DNA from: Sulfuritalea sp.
GTDB lineage: Bacteria; Pseudomonadota; Gammaproteobacteria; Burkholderiales; Rhodocyclaceae
Direction: 5' to 3'
Length of the DNA stretch: 39,799 nucleotides
Assembly (NCBI GenBank): GCA_030680805.1
Contig: JAUXUK010000084.1
Coordinates: 1 to 39,799, forward strand
Shown: piece after piece, positions 7,729 to 17,872 of the stretch
How the letters are laid out: each line of letters opens with the position of its first letter
Position numbering within the stretch: the first letter of the stretch is position 1
Notes under the pieces: model-generated
Told to the model about the DNA's origin: nothing
The model's input: only the letters and a program-made list of their open reading frames with translations
Databases searched by the model: none
Made by a program: the position numbers and the translations under genes

Positions 7729-8696
7729 CGGTAGTCCGCGACAAGCTCAAAGTCGGCCAGGCTGCGGTCGAAGCGCGCGCGGTAGGCATGCAACTGCTGT
7801 TCGGTGAGGGCGGCAACTCCCTCGCCTACCTTTCCGTGGCGAATGAACTGGCTCGAGTCGCGCACCAGGTAGGGCGCATCCGTCCTTCCGGCAAAGTGGT
7901 CGTTGCGCGGCGCAAACCGGGCCTCATTCTGTTTCATGTACTCGAAGCTGCAGCGCTCGAGAACGCGCGCCATGGTGGCTTCGGGCGCATCGATTCCGCA
8001 GGCTTCGGCCACGCGCCGCACCGTCGCCAGGAAATCGTTCTTCAGATCCTCGAAACGCACGTATTCGATGGGCAGTCGCGAGGGGTTTTCCAGCCAGGGT
8101 CGAATGTGATCGAACCAGTTGTAGTCGGTTCCGTTGAGGAAGTCGTCGAAGTGCTGTTCGAAGCTTCCGTCGTAGCGCTTGAAGTTGCGCCGATGATGGA
8201 ACAGGGACAGGCAAACGTCGCGGCCGTCGCGGACGACGAATACGAACCGGCCGCGCCGGCCTTTGGTGAATCGTCCGTAGCGATCGTGCGACTTGATGAT
8301 CCGCGGCTGCGGCGTGCGAACCGGGCTGACTTCGCGCAATGCCGAGTAGTACACCCAGGGCGATATGTCGAACAGATGATCGAAGTCCATTCGCCCGTCG
8401 GTCGTCAACTGGTACAGGATCATCTGCATCCAGGTGGTGCCTGACTTCGAGTAGGTCGCCACCAGAATATCGTCGTCACTCTCGCCGAATTCCGCCAGGT
8501 AGCGCCGGTAACGGAGTTCGAACTCCCATGCTGCCGACCGGGGAGAATGCAGGACCGCATTCAACGCCTTGCCCCCGACGTGCAAGGCTCGGCAACACGC
8601 GATATCCCAGGCGCTATGGATCAGTCGAGCGTCACTCGATGTGGCAAGCGACGCGGTTATGGGGCTCATGGGTCTTTGAAATCCCGGGAGAATCAT
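7725..8696 (-). CDS. Sulfotransferase (Sulfotransfer_1 family)
   Basis: This PAPS-dependent sulfotransferase is of a different subfamily from the one at 200-1024. Counting from the in-frame ATG at 8669, the 5'-phosphosulfate loop is YSKSGTTW (73-80), the probable catalytic His is H128 in IIKSHDR, and the 3'-phosphate segment is VVRDGRDVCLSLFHH (145-159). All three are hallmarks of cytosolic-type sulfotransferases. The longer start at 8696 is listed, but 8669 is equally possible; neither has a clear Shine-Dalgarno. The gene opens a four-gene operon and its stop overlaps the methyltransferase start. The acceptor cannot be deduced. Two unlike sulfotransferases and cysC within 9 kb suggest more than one sulfation step on a product made here. 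Confidence 0.9.
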   Translation of the reverse strand: MILPGFQRPMSPITASLATSSDARLIHSAWDIACCRALHVGGKALNAVLHSPRSAAWEFELRYRRYLAEFGESDDDILVATYSKSGTTWMQMILYQLTTDGRMDFDHLFDISPWVYYSALREVSPVRTPQPRIIKSHDRYGRFTKGRRGRFVFVVRDGRDVCLSLFHHRRNFKRYDGSFEQHFDDFLNGTDYNWFDHIRPWLENPSRLPIEYVRFEDLKNDFLATVRRVAEACGIDAPEATMARVLERCSFEYMKQNEARFAPRNDHFAGRTDAPYLVRDSSQFIRHGKVGEGVAALTEQQLHAYRARFDRSLADFELVADYR

Positions 8697-8779
8697 TCGG
8701 CATGCAGCCGCATTGTAGTTCGTCCCGCAGCCGGAAGTTTCAAGGACGAGGCAAGACCTTGCCAGTGATCATCCTATGT

Positions 8780-8798
8780 CGTCGCTGTTGCAGCGACG
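8780..8798 (-). terminator. Perfect 8-bp stem-loop downstream of gntR
   Basis: CGTCGCTG and CAGCGACG are perfectly complementary around a 3-nt loop. The hairpin lies about 25 bp beyond the gntR stop, between gntR and the sulfotransferase operon on the same strand. No U-run follows, so it is a weak terminator candidate or an mRNA-end stabiliser. Confidence 0.35.
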
Positions 8799-8822
8799 GT
8801 AGCCGCGGGGCCGATCGCCAGG

Positions 8823-9494
8823 TCAGTTCGAGGTCGCCAGCCGCGCCAGCGCTGCACGCCCCGAAAGCAGATGCTCATGCATGCGCTGTCCCGCCAGGTC
8901 GGCATCTTTCAGGCGCAAGGCCTCGAGGATTTGGCGGTGCTCCGCCAGCGATTGCTTGAGGCGGCCTTCCAGCCGCAGCGAATCACGGCGGGTGAGTTTG
9001 ATGACTTTCCGCGCATCGTCGATCAGTTGCGCCAGATAGCGGTTGCCGGCGATTTCCTGCAAGGCAGTGTGGAAGCGCTGGTTGGCCTCGAAAAAGCGAT
9101 CGGCGTTGTTGGCGGCCGCGTGCTTTTCGAGGTCGTCGTGAATGGCGGCGAGTCGGGAAAACTCGGCGCTGGTGATACGGCGGGCGGCGTCTGCGGCGAC
9201 TTGGCCTTCGAGCAGCGCCATGACCGGGAAGACCTCGTCGATGTCCTGTTCCGACAACTGGGTCACATAGCAGCCGCGGCGCGGCTTGAGCACGACCAGG
9301 CCTTCGGCGGCGAGTACTTTGAGCGCTTCGCGCAGCGGTGTGCGGCTGATGCCGTACTCCAGAGCGAGTGCTTGCTCGTCGATCCAGCCGCCGGGCGGAA
9401 GCTCATGCGCGAAAATGCGGGTGCGCAAGCGCTCGGCCACCTGTTCGTACAAGGCGGGTGCGGTGAGAATGTGCGAAGATGGTCTTGCATTCAT
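8823..9494 (-). CDS. GntR family regulator (FadR/FCD subfamily), likely of propionyl-CoA genes
   Basis: This 223-residue regulator has an N-terminal winged helix (about 13-80, with YGISRTPLREALKVLAAEGLV as the recognition helix region) and an all-helical FCD ligand domain. The FCD metal-site residues are recognisable in FEANQRFHTALQEIAGN and the later AEHRQILEAL. It is divergent from scpA across 129 bp, the classic arrangement for a local regulator, so it probably controls scpA-meaB-pccB-pccA and itself in response to a propionate-pathway metabolite (inference). A 22-bp near-palindrome covers its own start codon. No Shine-Dalgarno precedes the ATG, and the best promoter would start the transcript only a few bases upstream, so the mRNA may be nearly leaderless. 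Confidence 0.88.
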   Translation of the reverse strand: MNARPSSHILTAPALYEQVAERLRTRIFAHELPPGGWIDEQALALEYGISRTPLREALKVLAAEGLVVLKPRRGCYVTQLSEQDIDEVFPVMALLEGQVAADAARRITSAEFSRLAAIHDDLEKHAAANNADRFFEANQRFHTALQEIAGNRYLAQLIDDARKVIKLTRRDSLRLEGRLKQSLAEHRQILEALRLKDADLAGQRMHEHLLSGRAALARLATSN

Positions 9495-9514
9495 AATTAT
9501 GGATGCAGTATCAT
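9485..9514 (+). promoter_or_regulatory. Possible sigma-70 promoter of scpA-meaB-pccBA
   Basis: TTGCAT (9485-9490) and TATCAT (9509-9514) lie 18 bp apart on the plus strand. The operator palindrome fills the spacer, so a bound repressor would block polymerase. This would leave a leader of about 100 nt before scpA; no riboswitch-like structure was recognised in it. Confidence 0.35.
9486..9507. promoter_or_regulatory. Near-perfect palindrome, probable GntR operator
   Basis: Outer arms TGCAT and ATGCA flank the self-complementary core CATAATTATG. Only one symmetric base pair breaks the 22-bp symmetry. It is strikingly AT-rich for this DNA, covers the gntR start codon and abuts the promoter elements, so binding would repress gntR and could affect scpA. 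Binding of this regulator is inferred from position. Confidence 0.6.
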
Positions 9515-9535
9515 AGCTCCTCGTCAGGAAGTCAA
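9507..9535 (-). promoter_or_regulatory. Predicted sigma-70 promoter of gntR
   Basis: On the minus strand TTGACT (9535-9530) and GATACT (9512-9507) are separated by 17 bp. Transcription would start within about ten bases of the gntR ATG, inside the palindrome, giving a very short leader and agreeing with the lack of a ribosome site. Confidence 0.45.
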
Positions 9536-9623
9536 GCGTCAGCCTTAAAAACGAAGTTTCAGTGGAGGCTCACGCCGGCAGCATCGGCGTCAAGCGCAGC
9601 GGCCGTAACCAAAAGGAACAGAC

Positions 9624-11789
<2,166 letters not shown>

Positions 11790-11809
11790 AATGTATGCCT
11801 TGCCCCCAT

Positions 11810-11830
11810 CCCCTTTCCCAAGGAAAGGGG
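11810..11830. repeat. Perfect 9-bp hairpin after scpA
   Basis: CCCCTTTCC and GGAAAGGGG pair perfectly around a CAA loop, 20 bp after the scpA stop. There is no T-run, so it is likelier an mRNA-processing or partial attenuation hairpin than a full terminator, since meaB follows on the same strand. Confidence 0.5.
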
Positions 11831-11842
11831 TGACGACGGTTC

Positions 11843-11857
11843 GGCGGCTGCGCCGCC
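11843..11857. repeat. GC-only hairpin between scpA and meaB
   Basis: GGCGGC and GCCGCC pair around TGC. It is the second of three hairpins packed in the scpA-meaB gap and could add to transcript stabilisation or attenuation. Confidence 0.4.
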
Positions 11858-11875
11858 TCCGAAATATTGACTCTC

Positions 11876-11904
11876 GCCTCCCTTGGGGCGGCCCGGCGGG
11901 AGGC
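11876..11904 (+). promoter_or_regulatory. Hairpin burying the meaB ribosome-binding site; shares palindrome arm with 29516-29534
   Basis: GCCTCCC (11876-11882) pairs with GGGAGGC (11898-11904), which contains the GGGAGG Shine-Dalgarno of meaB. Folding would lower meaB translation. The strand carries CCTTGGGGCGGCCCGGCGG at 11881-11899, whose reverse complement recurs at 29516-29534 between pilI and pilH, so this is part of a dispersed palindrome family. Confidence 0.5.
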
Positions 11905-11909
11905 TGACG

Positions 11910-12923
11910 ATGCAGCCGAAGCCCGAACTGGGCCACATGGACGTGGATGCGCAGGACATTGCCCTGGTCGGTGGTCTGCTGGCAGGCAGCCGGCGCGACC
12001 TCGCCAAGGCGATCACCCTGGTCGAGTCGACCCGAGCCGAGCACCGCGCACGGGCAGGAAAACTCCTCGACGCCCTGCTGCCGCACACCGGCCGCTCGAT
12101 GCGCATCGGCATCTCGGGCGTGCCCGGCGTCGGCAAATCCACCTTCATCGAAGCGCTGGGCATGTCCCTGATCGAAAGCGGGCATCGCGTCGCGGTGCTC
12201 GCGGTCGATCCCTCTTCGACCGTCCATGGCGGCTCGATCCTCGGCGACAAGACGCGCATGGAATTGCTGTCCCAGCGCACCGAAGCCTTCATCCGGCCCT
12301 CGCCTTCTTCCGGCAGCCTCGGCGGCGTCGCCGAACACACCCGCGAAGCCCTGCTGCTGTGCGAGGCCGCCGGCTACGACATCATCATTGTCGAGACGGT
12401 GGGCGTCGGCCAGTCCGAAACCGCGGTGGCGGGCATGACCGATGCCTTTGTGCTGCTGATGCTGCCGAATGCCGGCGACGACCTGCAGGCGATCAAGAAG
12501 GGCATCATGGAACTCGCCGACCTGGTGGTGTTCAACAAGGCCGACATCGATCCCACGGCGGCCCAACTGGCCGCGGCGCAAATGCGTTCGGCGCTGTCGA
12601 TGCTGCATCCTGCTTCCGCCAACTGGCAGCCGCCGGTGCTGACGCTGTCGGCCATCCGGAAAGACGGCCTCGTGGAATTCTGGCACGTCATCGAAAAGCT
12701 TCGCCGAACGCTTGACGCCAGTGGCGAGTTTGCAGCAAAGCGCCGCCATCAGGCGCTGGCATGGATGTGGCAGCAAATAGACGCCGGCCTGCGTGGGCGC
12801 TTTCGTGAAAATCCGGCGGTCAAGACGGCGCTGGCAGAGATTTCAGTTTCAGTCGAATCCGGCGCGACCACGCCAGCGGCGGCGGCACAGCGCCTGCTGG
12901 CGCTGGCGAGCCGCACTTTCTAG
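11910..12923 (+). CDS. meaB: Methylmalonyl-CoA mutase-associated GTPase MeaB
   Basis: This G3E-family P-loop GTPase protects and loads cobalamin into methylmalonyl-CoA mutase. From the ATG at 11910 it is 337 residues. Walker A is GVPGVGKST (70-78), followed by AVDPSS, the GDKTRM block, ETVGVGQSE as switch II/Walker B, and FNKAD as the base-specificity motif. An upstream in-frame TTG at 11883 exists but lies inside a palindromic repeat and would place GGGAGG within the coding region, so 11910 is preferred. It lies directly after scpA, as is standard for this pair. A hairpin over its ribosome site may keep its level below that of the mutase. Confidence 0.95.
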   Translation: MQPKPELGHMDVDAQDIALVGGLLAGSRRDLAKAITLVESTRAEHRARAGKLLDALLPHTGRSMRIGISGVPGVGKSTFIEALGMSLIESGHRVAVLAVDPSSTVHGGSILGDKTRMELLSQRTEAFIRPSPSSGSLGGVAEHTREALLLCEAAGYDIIIVETVGVGQSETAVAGMTDAFVLLMLPNAGDDLQAIKKGIMELADLVVFNKADIDPTAAQLAAAQMRSALSMLHPASANWQPPVLTLSAIRKDGLVEFWHVIEKLRRTLDASGEFAAKRRHQALAWMWQQIDAGLRGRFRENPAVKTALAEISVSVESGATTPAAAAQRLLALASRTF

Positions 12924-12945
12924 TTTTTGATCGGAGGTATCGGGT

Positions 12946-14478
12946 ATGCACGACATCATTCACCAGTTGGACGAAAAGCGCGGCCGGGCGGCCTTGGGCG
13001 GCGGCCAGAAACGCATCGACGCCCAGCACGCCAAGGGCAAGCTGACGGCGCGCGAACGCATCGAGATGCTGCTCGACGATGGCACCTTCGAAGAGTGGGA
13101 CATGTTCAAGGAGCATCGCTGCGTCGACTTCGGCATGGGCGGTGACCACATTCCCGGCGATGGCGTGGTGACCGGCTATGGCACCATCAACGGACGCATG
13201 GTGTTCGTCTTTTCGCAGGACTTCACCGTGTTCGGCGGCGCCCTGTCGGAAGCGCATGCCGAGAAGATCTGCAAGATCATGGATCACGCGCTGAAGGTCG
13301 GTTGCCCGGTGATCGGCTTGAATGACTCCGGCGGCGCGCGCATCCAGGAAGGTGTCGCCGCGCTCGGCGGCTATGCCGATGTGTTCCAGCGCAACGTGAT
13401 GGCGTCGGGCGTGATCCCGCAGATATCGATGATCATGGGCCCCTGCGCCGGCGGCGCCGTGTACAGCCCGGCGATGACCGACTTCATTTTCATGGTCAAG
13501 GATTCTTCCTACATGTTTGTCACCGGCCCCGAGGTGGTGAAGACGGTGACGCATGAAGAAGTGACGGCCGAGGAACTCGGGGGTGCGGTGACGCACTCGA
13601 GCAAATCCGGCGTTGCCGACCTGGCGCTGGAAAACGACGTAGATGCCTTGCTGATGCTGCGCCGCTTCTTCAATTATCTGCCGCTCAACAACAAGGAAAA
13701 GCCGCCGGTAAGAGAGACCAACGATGCGGCAGACCGCCTCGACTTCTCGCTCGACACGCTGGTGCCGGACAACGCCAACAAGCCCTACGACATGAAGGAA
13801 CTGATTCTGAAAATGGTCGATGACACCGACTTCTTCGAGATTCAGCCCGACCACGCCAAGAACATCGTGATCGGCTTTGCCCGCATGGAAGGCCAGACCG
13901 TCGGCATTGTCGCCAACCAGCCGATGGTGATGGCCGGCTGCCTCGATATCAAGTCGTCGATCAAGGCCGGTCGTTTCGTGCGTTTTTGCGATGCCTTCAA
14001 CATCCCGATCATTACCCTGGTGGATGTCCCCGGCTTCATGCCGGGGACGGCGCAGGAATACGGCGGCATCATCAAACACGGCGCCAAGCTGCTGTATGCC
14101 TATGCCGAATGCACCGTGCCGAAAGTGACGCTGATCACGCGCAAGGCCTACGGCGGCGCCTACGACGTGATGGCCTCGAAGCACTTGCGCGGCGACGTGA
14201 ACTTCGCCTGGCCCTCCGCCGAAATTGCGGTGATGGGGCCGAAGGGCGCCGTCGAGATCATTTTCCGTGAAGAGAAGGGCGACCCGGTCAAGGTGGCGGC
14301 GCGCGAAGCCGAGTACAAGGCCAAGTTCGCCAATCCCTTTGTTGCCGGCGCGCGCGGCTTCATCGACGACGTGATCATGCCCAATGAAACGCGCAAGCGC
14401 ATTTGCCGCAGCCTGGCCATGCTGCGCGGCAAAGACATCAAGAATCCGTGGCGCAAGCACGGCAACATTCCGCTGTAA
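12946..14478 (+). CDS. pccB: Propionyl-CoA carboxylase, beta (carboxyltransferase) subunit
   Basis: This is the carboxyltransferase subunit that moves CO2 from biotin to propionyl-CoA, forming (S)-methylmalonyl-CoA. At 510 residues it is full length. It begins with the usual [21 protein letters not shown] block, then shows [61 protein letters not shown] and the second-half [25 protein letters not shown] with [16 protein letters not shown] ribosome site sits in the 22-bp gap after meaB, and pccA follows after 15 bp. The adjacent mutase identifies it as propionyl- rather than acetyl- or methylcrotonyl-CoA carboxylase, although sequence alone does not fully settle acyl preference. Confidence 0.95.
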   Translation: MHDIIHQLDEKRGRAALGGGQKRIDAQHAKGKLTARERIEMLLDDGTFEEWDMFKEHRCVDFGMGGDHIPGDGVVTGYGTINGRMVFVFSQDFTVFGGALSEAHAEKICKIMDHALKVGCPVIGLNDSGGARIQEGVAALGGYADVFQRNVMASGVIPQISMIMGPCAGGAVYSPAMTDFIFMVKDSSYMFVTGPEVVKTVTHEEVTAEELGGAVTHSSKSGVADLALENDVDALLMLRRFFNYLPLNNKEKPPVRETNDAADRLDFSLDTLVPDNANKPYDMKELILKMVDDTDFFEIQPDHAKNIVIGFARMEGQTVGIVANQPMVMAGCLDIKSSIKAGRFVRFCDAFNIPIITLVDVPGFMPGTAQEYGGIIKHGAKLLYAYAECTVPKVTLITRKAYGGAYDVMASKHLRGDVNFAWPSAEIAVMGPKGAVEIIFREEKGDPVKVAAREAEYKAKFANPFVAGARGFIDDVIMPNETRKRICRSLAMLRGKDIKNPWRKHGNIPL

Positions 14479-14493
14479 GCGCCGGAGAAGAAC

Positions 14494-16479
14494 ATGTTCA
14501 AGAAAATACTTATTGCAAATCGCGGAGAAATCGCCTGCCGCGTCATCAAGACCGCCCGCAAGATGGGCATTGCCACCGTCGCGGTGTATTCGGAAGCGGA
14601 CAAGGATGCGATGCATGTCGAGATGGCCGATGAGGCCGTCTGCATCGGCCCGCCGCCATCGAAGGAGTCCTACCTCTCGATCGACAAGATCATTGCGGCC
14701 TGCAAGGAGACCGGCGCCGAAGCCGTTCATCCGGGCTACGGCTTCCTTTCGGAGAACCCCGAGTTTTCGCGCCGGCTGGAAGAGAGCGGCATCATCTTCA
14801 TCGGGCCCAAGCACTACTCGATGGCCGCCATGGGCGACAAGATCGCTTCGAAGAAGCTGGCGCTGGAAGCGAAAGTCAACACCATCCCCGGCCACAACGC
14901 CGCCATCGACACACCCGAGCAGGCGGTGGAGATCGCCAAGGGCATCGGTTACCCGGTGATGATCAAGGCCTCCGCCGGCGGCGGCGGCAAGGGCCTGCGC
15001 GTGGCCTACAGCGACAAGGAAGCCCACGAAGGTTTTTCCGCCTGCAAGACCGAGGCGAAGAATGCCTTTGGCGACGATCGCATCTTCGTCGAGAAGTTTG
15101 TCGAAGAGCCGCGCCACATCGAGATCCAGCTGATCGGCGACGCCCACGGCAATACGATCTATCTGCAAGAGCGCGAATGCTCCTTGCAGCGCCGCCACCA
15201 GAAAGTCATCGAAGAGGCGCCGTCCTCTTTCATCGACCCGGTGACGCGCAAGGCCATGGGCGAGCAGGCCGTGGCGCTGGCGAAAGCGGTGAATTACGAG
15301 AGCGCGGGGACGGTGGAGTTCGTCGTCGGCAAGGACAAGAGCTTCTACTTCCTTGAAATGAATACGCGCCTGCAGGTCGAACACCCGGTGACCGAATTGA
15401 TCACCGGGGTGGATCTGGTGGAGTTGATGATCCGCGTGGCTGCCGGCGAGAAGCTGCCCTTCAAACAGGAGGATGTCAAACTCGACGGCTGGGCGATGGA
15501 ATGCCGCATCAATGCCGAAGATCCCTTCCGCGGCTTCCTACCCTCCACCGGTCGCCTGGTGAAGTACTTGCCGCCGCCGGAAGTGCATGGGGTTCGTGTC
15601 GATACGGGCGTGTATGAGGGCGGCGAAATTTCGATGTTCTACGATTCGATGATCGCCAAGCTGATCGTCCATGCCGCGACGCGCGACCAGGCCATCGCCC
15701 GCATGCGCGACGCACTCAACCAGTTCGTGATTCGCGGCGTGGCGTCGAATATCGCCTTTCAGGCGGCGCTGATGCAGAACCCGCGCTTCCTGTCCGGCGA
15801 CTTCAACACCGGCCTGATCGCCGAGCAGTACCCCAAGGGTTTCAATGCGGCGGATGTGCCGCACGCCGATCCGGTGATGCTGGTGGCCGTGGCCGCGGCA
15901 ATTCATCGCCAGTACCTGGCGCGCAATGCGACCATCACGGGCCAGATGCCGGGGCATGAATTCACCCCGGGCGAAAATTTCGTCGTGTTGCTCGCGGCTG
16001 GCCAGCATCAGGTCAGGGTGCTCGAAGCGGAAGCGGGTTGGGACGTCAGCTTCGACGGTGAAACCTTTGAACTGCGCTCGAGCTGGCAATTCGGCGACCC
16101 GCTGTATGTCGGCACCCTCAACGGCCAGCCGATCTGCATGCAGGTGGAGCGGCGCGGGCTGGTCTATCGGTTGTTCCACTGGGGCGTGCAGGCCGACATG
16201 CAGGTGATGTCGGCGCGTACTGCCGAGCTGAGGGCGCTGATGCCGGTCAAGGCCGCGCCGGACATGTCGAAGTTCCTGCTCTCGCCCATGCCCGGGTTAT
16301 TGACGCAGGTCGCCGTCGCTGTTGGCCAGGAGGTCAAGGCGGGTGAAATCCTGGCCAAGATTGAAGCCATGAAAATGGAGAACGTGCTGAAGGCAGAGCG
16401 TGACTGCGTGGTGGAGAGTTTGCTGGCCAAGCCGGGCGAAAGTCTGGCGGTCGATCAGGCCATCATCGCCTTCAAGTAG
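14494..16479 (+). CDS. pccA: Propionyl-CoA carboxylase, alpha (biotin carboxylase/carrier) subunit
   Basis: This 661-residue subunit carboxylates its own biotin using ATP and bicarbonate. In order it has the biotin carboxylase domain (FKKILIANRGEIACRVI at the start, ATP-grasp glycine loop ASAGGGGKG near 165, FLEMNTRLQVEHPVTE near 285), a BT linker domain (about 460-590) that contacts the beta subunit, and a C-terminal biotinyl domain with EAMKMEN, biotin-accepting Lys627. The BT domain separates it from stand-alone acetyl-CoA carboxylase AccC. GGAGAAG precedes the ATG. It is the last gene of the scpA-meaB-pccB-pccA unit. A 21-nt dispersed element follows 12 bp after its stop and no canonical terminator is visible. 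Confidence 0.96.
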   Translation: MFKKILIANRGEIACRVIKTARKMGIATVAVYSEADKDAMHVEMADEAVCIGPPPSKESYLSIDKIIAACKETGAEAVHPGYGFLSENPEFSRRLEESGIIFIGPKHYSMAAMGDKIASKKLALEAKVNTIPGHNAAIDTPEQAVEIAKGIGYPVMIKASAGGGGKGLRVAYSDKEAHEGFSACKTEAKNAFGDDRIFVEKFVEEPRHIEIQLIGDAHGNTIYLQERECSLQRRHQKVIEEAPSSFIDPVTRKAMGEQAVALAKAVNYESAGTVEFVVGKDKSFYFLEMNTRLQVEHPVTELITGVDLVELMIRVAAGEKLPFKQEDVKLDGWAMECRINAEDPFRGFLPSTGRLVKYLPPPEVHGVRVDTGVYEGGEISMFYDSMIAKLIVHAATRDQAIARMRDALNQFVIRGVASNIAFQAALMQNPRFLSGDFNTGLIAEQYPKGFNAADVPHADPVMLVAVAAAIHRQYLARNATITGQMPGHEFTPGENFVVLLAAGQHQVRVLEAEAGWDVSFDGETFELRSSWQFGDPLYVGTLNGQPICMQVERRGLVYRLFHWGVQADMQVMSARTAELRALMPVKAAPDMSKFLLSPMPGLLTQVAVAVGQEVKAGEILAKIEAMKMENVLKAERDCVVESLLAKPGESLAVDQAIIAFK

Positions 16480-16491
16480 TCGAAGTAGAGA

Positions 16492-16512
16492 GTCGGCGCT
16501 GGCGGTACGGCG
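16492..16512 (+). repeat. Dispersed 21-nt element, copy 2 (left border of porin gene)
   Basis: Reads GTCGGCGCTGGCG, GT, ACGGCG on the plus strand. It fills most of the 34-bp gap between the convergent pccA and porin stops, ending one base before the porin stop codon. With copy 3 it forms an inward-facing inverted pair around the porin gene. Confidence 0.85.
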
Positions 16513-16513
16513 T

Positions 16514-17848
16514 TTAGAACGTGAGTTCGACGCGCGCACCGATCAGCGTTGCATTGCGCGCCGCCGATCCGCCGCCGGGATGGCGGACGTACTGCAGATT
16601 GGGTTGCAGCGCGAACCAGGGCGTGATCGCCGCGCGCCAGGTGATCTCGAAGGCCTCCTCGGCGCTTGCGGTGCCGGTGCCCGCCGCCTGTTGCGCGCTG
16701 CGCCACTTGGGCGCCAGGCGGTTGCGCGTCCATCCCAGCGCAAGACTGTCGTCAGTGCGGCCGGCGAACGGGCCGCGAATGCGCACACCGAGGTTCCACA
16801 TGCGATCGATGGCGGTCGCATGGCCGCTGCTGAAGGCGTAGCGGCCAAAAGCCGTGACGTCGCGGCCGGCCTCGCTGCCCAGGCTGAACAGGGTCCGTTC
16901 AGCCAGCAGGTAGCCGCCCTGCGAGCGGCGCTGGATCGGGTTGCCGTTGGCATCGACGTCAACTTGATCCTGAACCGGGTTGCCATAGCGCCAGAAGCCG
17001 ATGGCGTACTTGCTGATCCCGCCGTACTTTTCGTGGGCAGCGAGTTCAGGGCTCGGCCTTACCCGAGCCGGATCGACGGGCTCGAAGACGTGGCCTGTTT
17101 CCAGCGGCGTCCAGCCGATCTCACCGATGACAAATGCGCCGTCACCCTTGGCAAAGCGGATTGCCGTGGCCTTCGGTCGCGCCGGGTCGTTGGGAACGCC
17201 GTCCATCAGCGCGCCCATCGCGTAAAACTCGCGGTTCCCCGACAGCCACTTGGCGCGGATGCCGAAGGCGGCGTTGTTGAATACGGATGGCGCGTTGGTC
17301 AATGCGAGGTCAGCCGGTGTGCCATAGGCCGGATACAGGAGCGTCGCCGCCGAATCCATGGTGAAGAACTCGGAGTCGATCGGGTAGATGCCGGCGAGGA
17401 CCAGAAGGCGATCGTCGAGAAAACCCTTCTGCAGCCAGGCATGAAACAGGCGCGTGGTCGGCACCGGCACCTCGATGTTGCTGACGCCTGCCAGGCTGCC
17501 GGTGCGCCGGGCATTGATGCCGGCGCCGCCGTCCGTATCGGTGTTGATGTAGGCGATGGTACTGTTCCAGCCCAGCAGCTTTTCCAGGTCGGCACGCAGT
17601 TTCAATTCCAGATGGCTGACCGTTTGGCCGCCATCGCGCAGCCCGCCGCGATTGCGCAGGCTATCGAGCTTGAGCCCGGCTTCGAGCGCGATGCCTTGCC
17701 GCCACAAACTGCTGCGCGTGCCGCCCCAGTCACCGGTCAGGGTTGTCGCGGCATAGTCAGGGGCGCTTTCCTCTGCCGCCGCCGGCTGCACCAGAGCGGC
17801 GAGCAGTCCGATGCCCGCGGCGATCTGTTTTCGTGACAGCATTCGCAT
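16514..17848 (-). CDS. OprB-like carbohydrate-selective porin
   Basis: This 444-residue outer-membrane protein has a signal peptide at 1-25 (basic start, hydrophobic core, cleavage after QPAAA). The mature N-terminus GDWGGTRSSLWRQGI is characteristic of OprB-type porins. Alternating beta strands follow, and the chain ends in RVELTF, the terminal Phe signature recognised by the Bam machinery. The ATG at 17848 is chosen because it gives the signal peptide; no clear ribosome site is seen since the 21-nt element occupies that space. It starts 8 bp after the Old Yellow Enzyme stop on the same strand, so it is probably co-transcribed. The solute is not deducible. The gene is bracketed almost exactly by two inverted copies of the 21-nt element. 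Confidence 0.85.
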   Translation of the reverse strand: MRMLSRKQIAAGIGLLAALVQPAAAEESAPDYAATTLTGDWGGTRSSLWRQGIALEAGLKLDSLRNRGGLRDGGQTVSHLELKLRADLEKLLGWNSTIAYINTDTDGGAGINARRTGSLAGVSNIEVPVPTTRLFHAWLQKGFLDDRLLVLAGIYPIDSEFFTMDSAATLLYPAYGTPADLALTNAPSVFNNAAFGIRAKWLSGNREFYAMGALMDGVPNDPARPKATAIRFAKGDGAFVIGEIGWTPLETGHVFEPVDPARVRPSPELAAHEKYGGISKYAIGFWRYGNPVQDQVDVDANGNPIQRRSQGGYLLAERTLFSLGSEAGRDVTAFGRYAFSSGHATAIDRMWNLGVRIRGPFAGRTDDSLALGWTRNRLAPKWRSAQQAAGTGTASAEEAFEITWRAAITPWFALQPNLQYVRHPGGGSAARNATLIGARVELTF

Positions 17849-17851
17849 GAT

Positions 17852-17872
17852 CGCCGTCACGCCAGCGCCGAC
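17852..17872 (-). repeat. Dispersed 21-nt element, copy 3 (right border of porin gene)
   Basis: On the minus strand it reads GTCGGCGCTGGCG, TG, ACGGCG. It contains the stop codon of the Old Yellow Enzyme gene (the TGA spans the variable bases) and ends 3 bp before the porin ATG. It therefore replaces the expected ribosome-binding site. Confidence 0.85.

Noticed and set aside
9536-9623. Leader of scpA considered as a cobalamin riboswitch
   Set aside because: Too short for the known class and no B12-box-like sequence was seen.
12820-15384. Long minus-strand open frame of about 850 codons opposite pccB and pccA
   Set aside because: Antisense shadow of two well-supported genes, with no ribosome site or domain.
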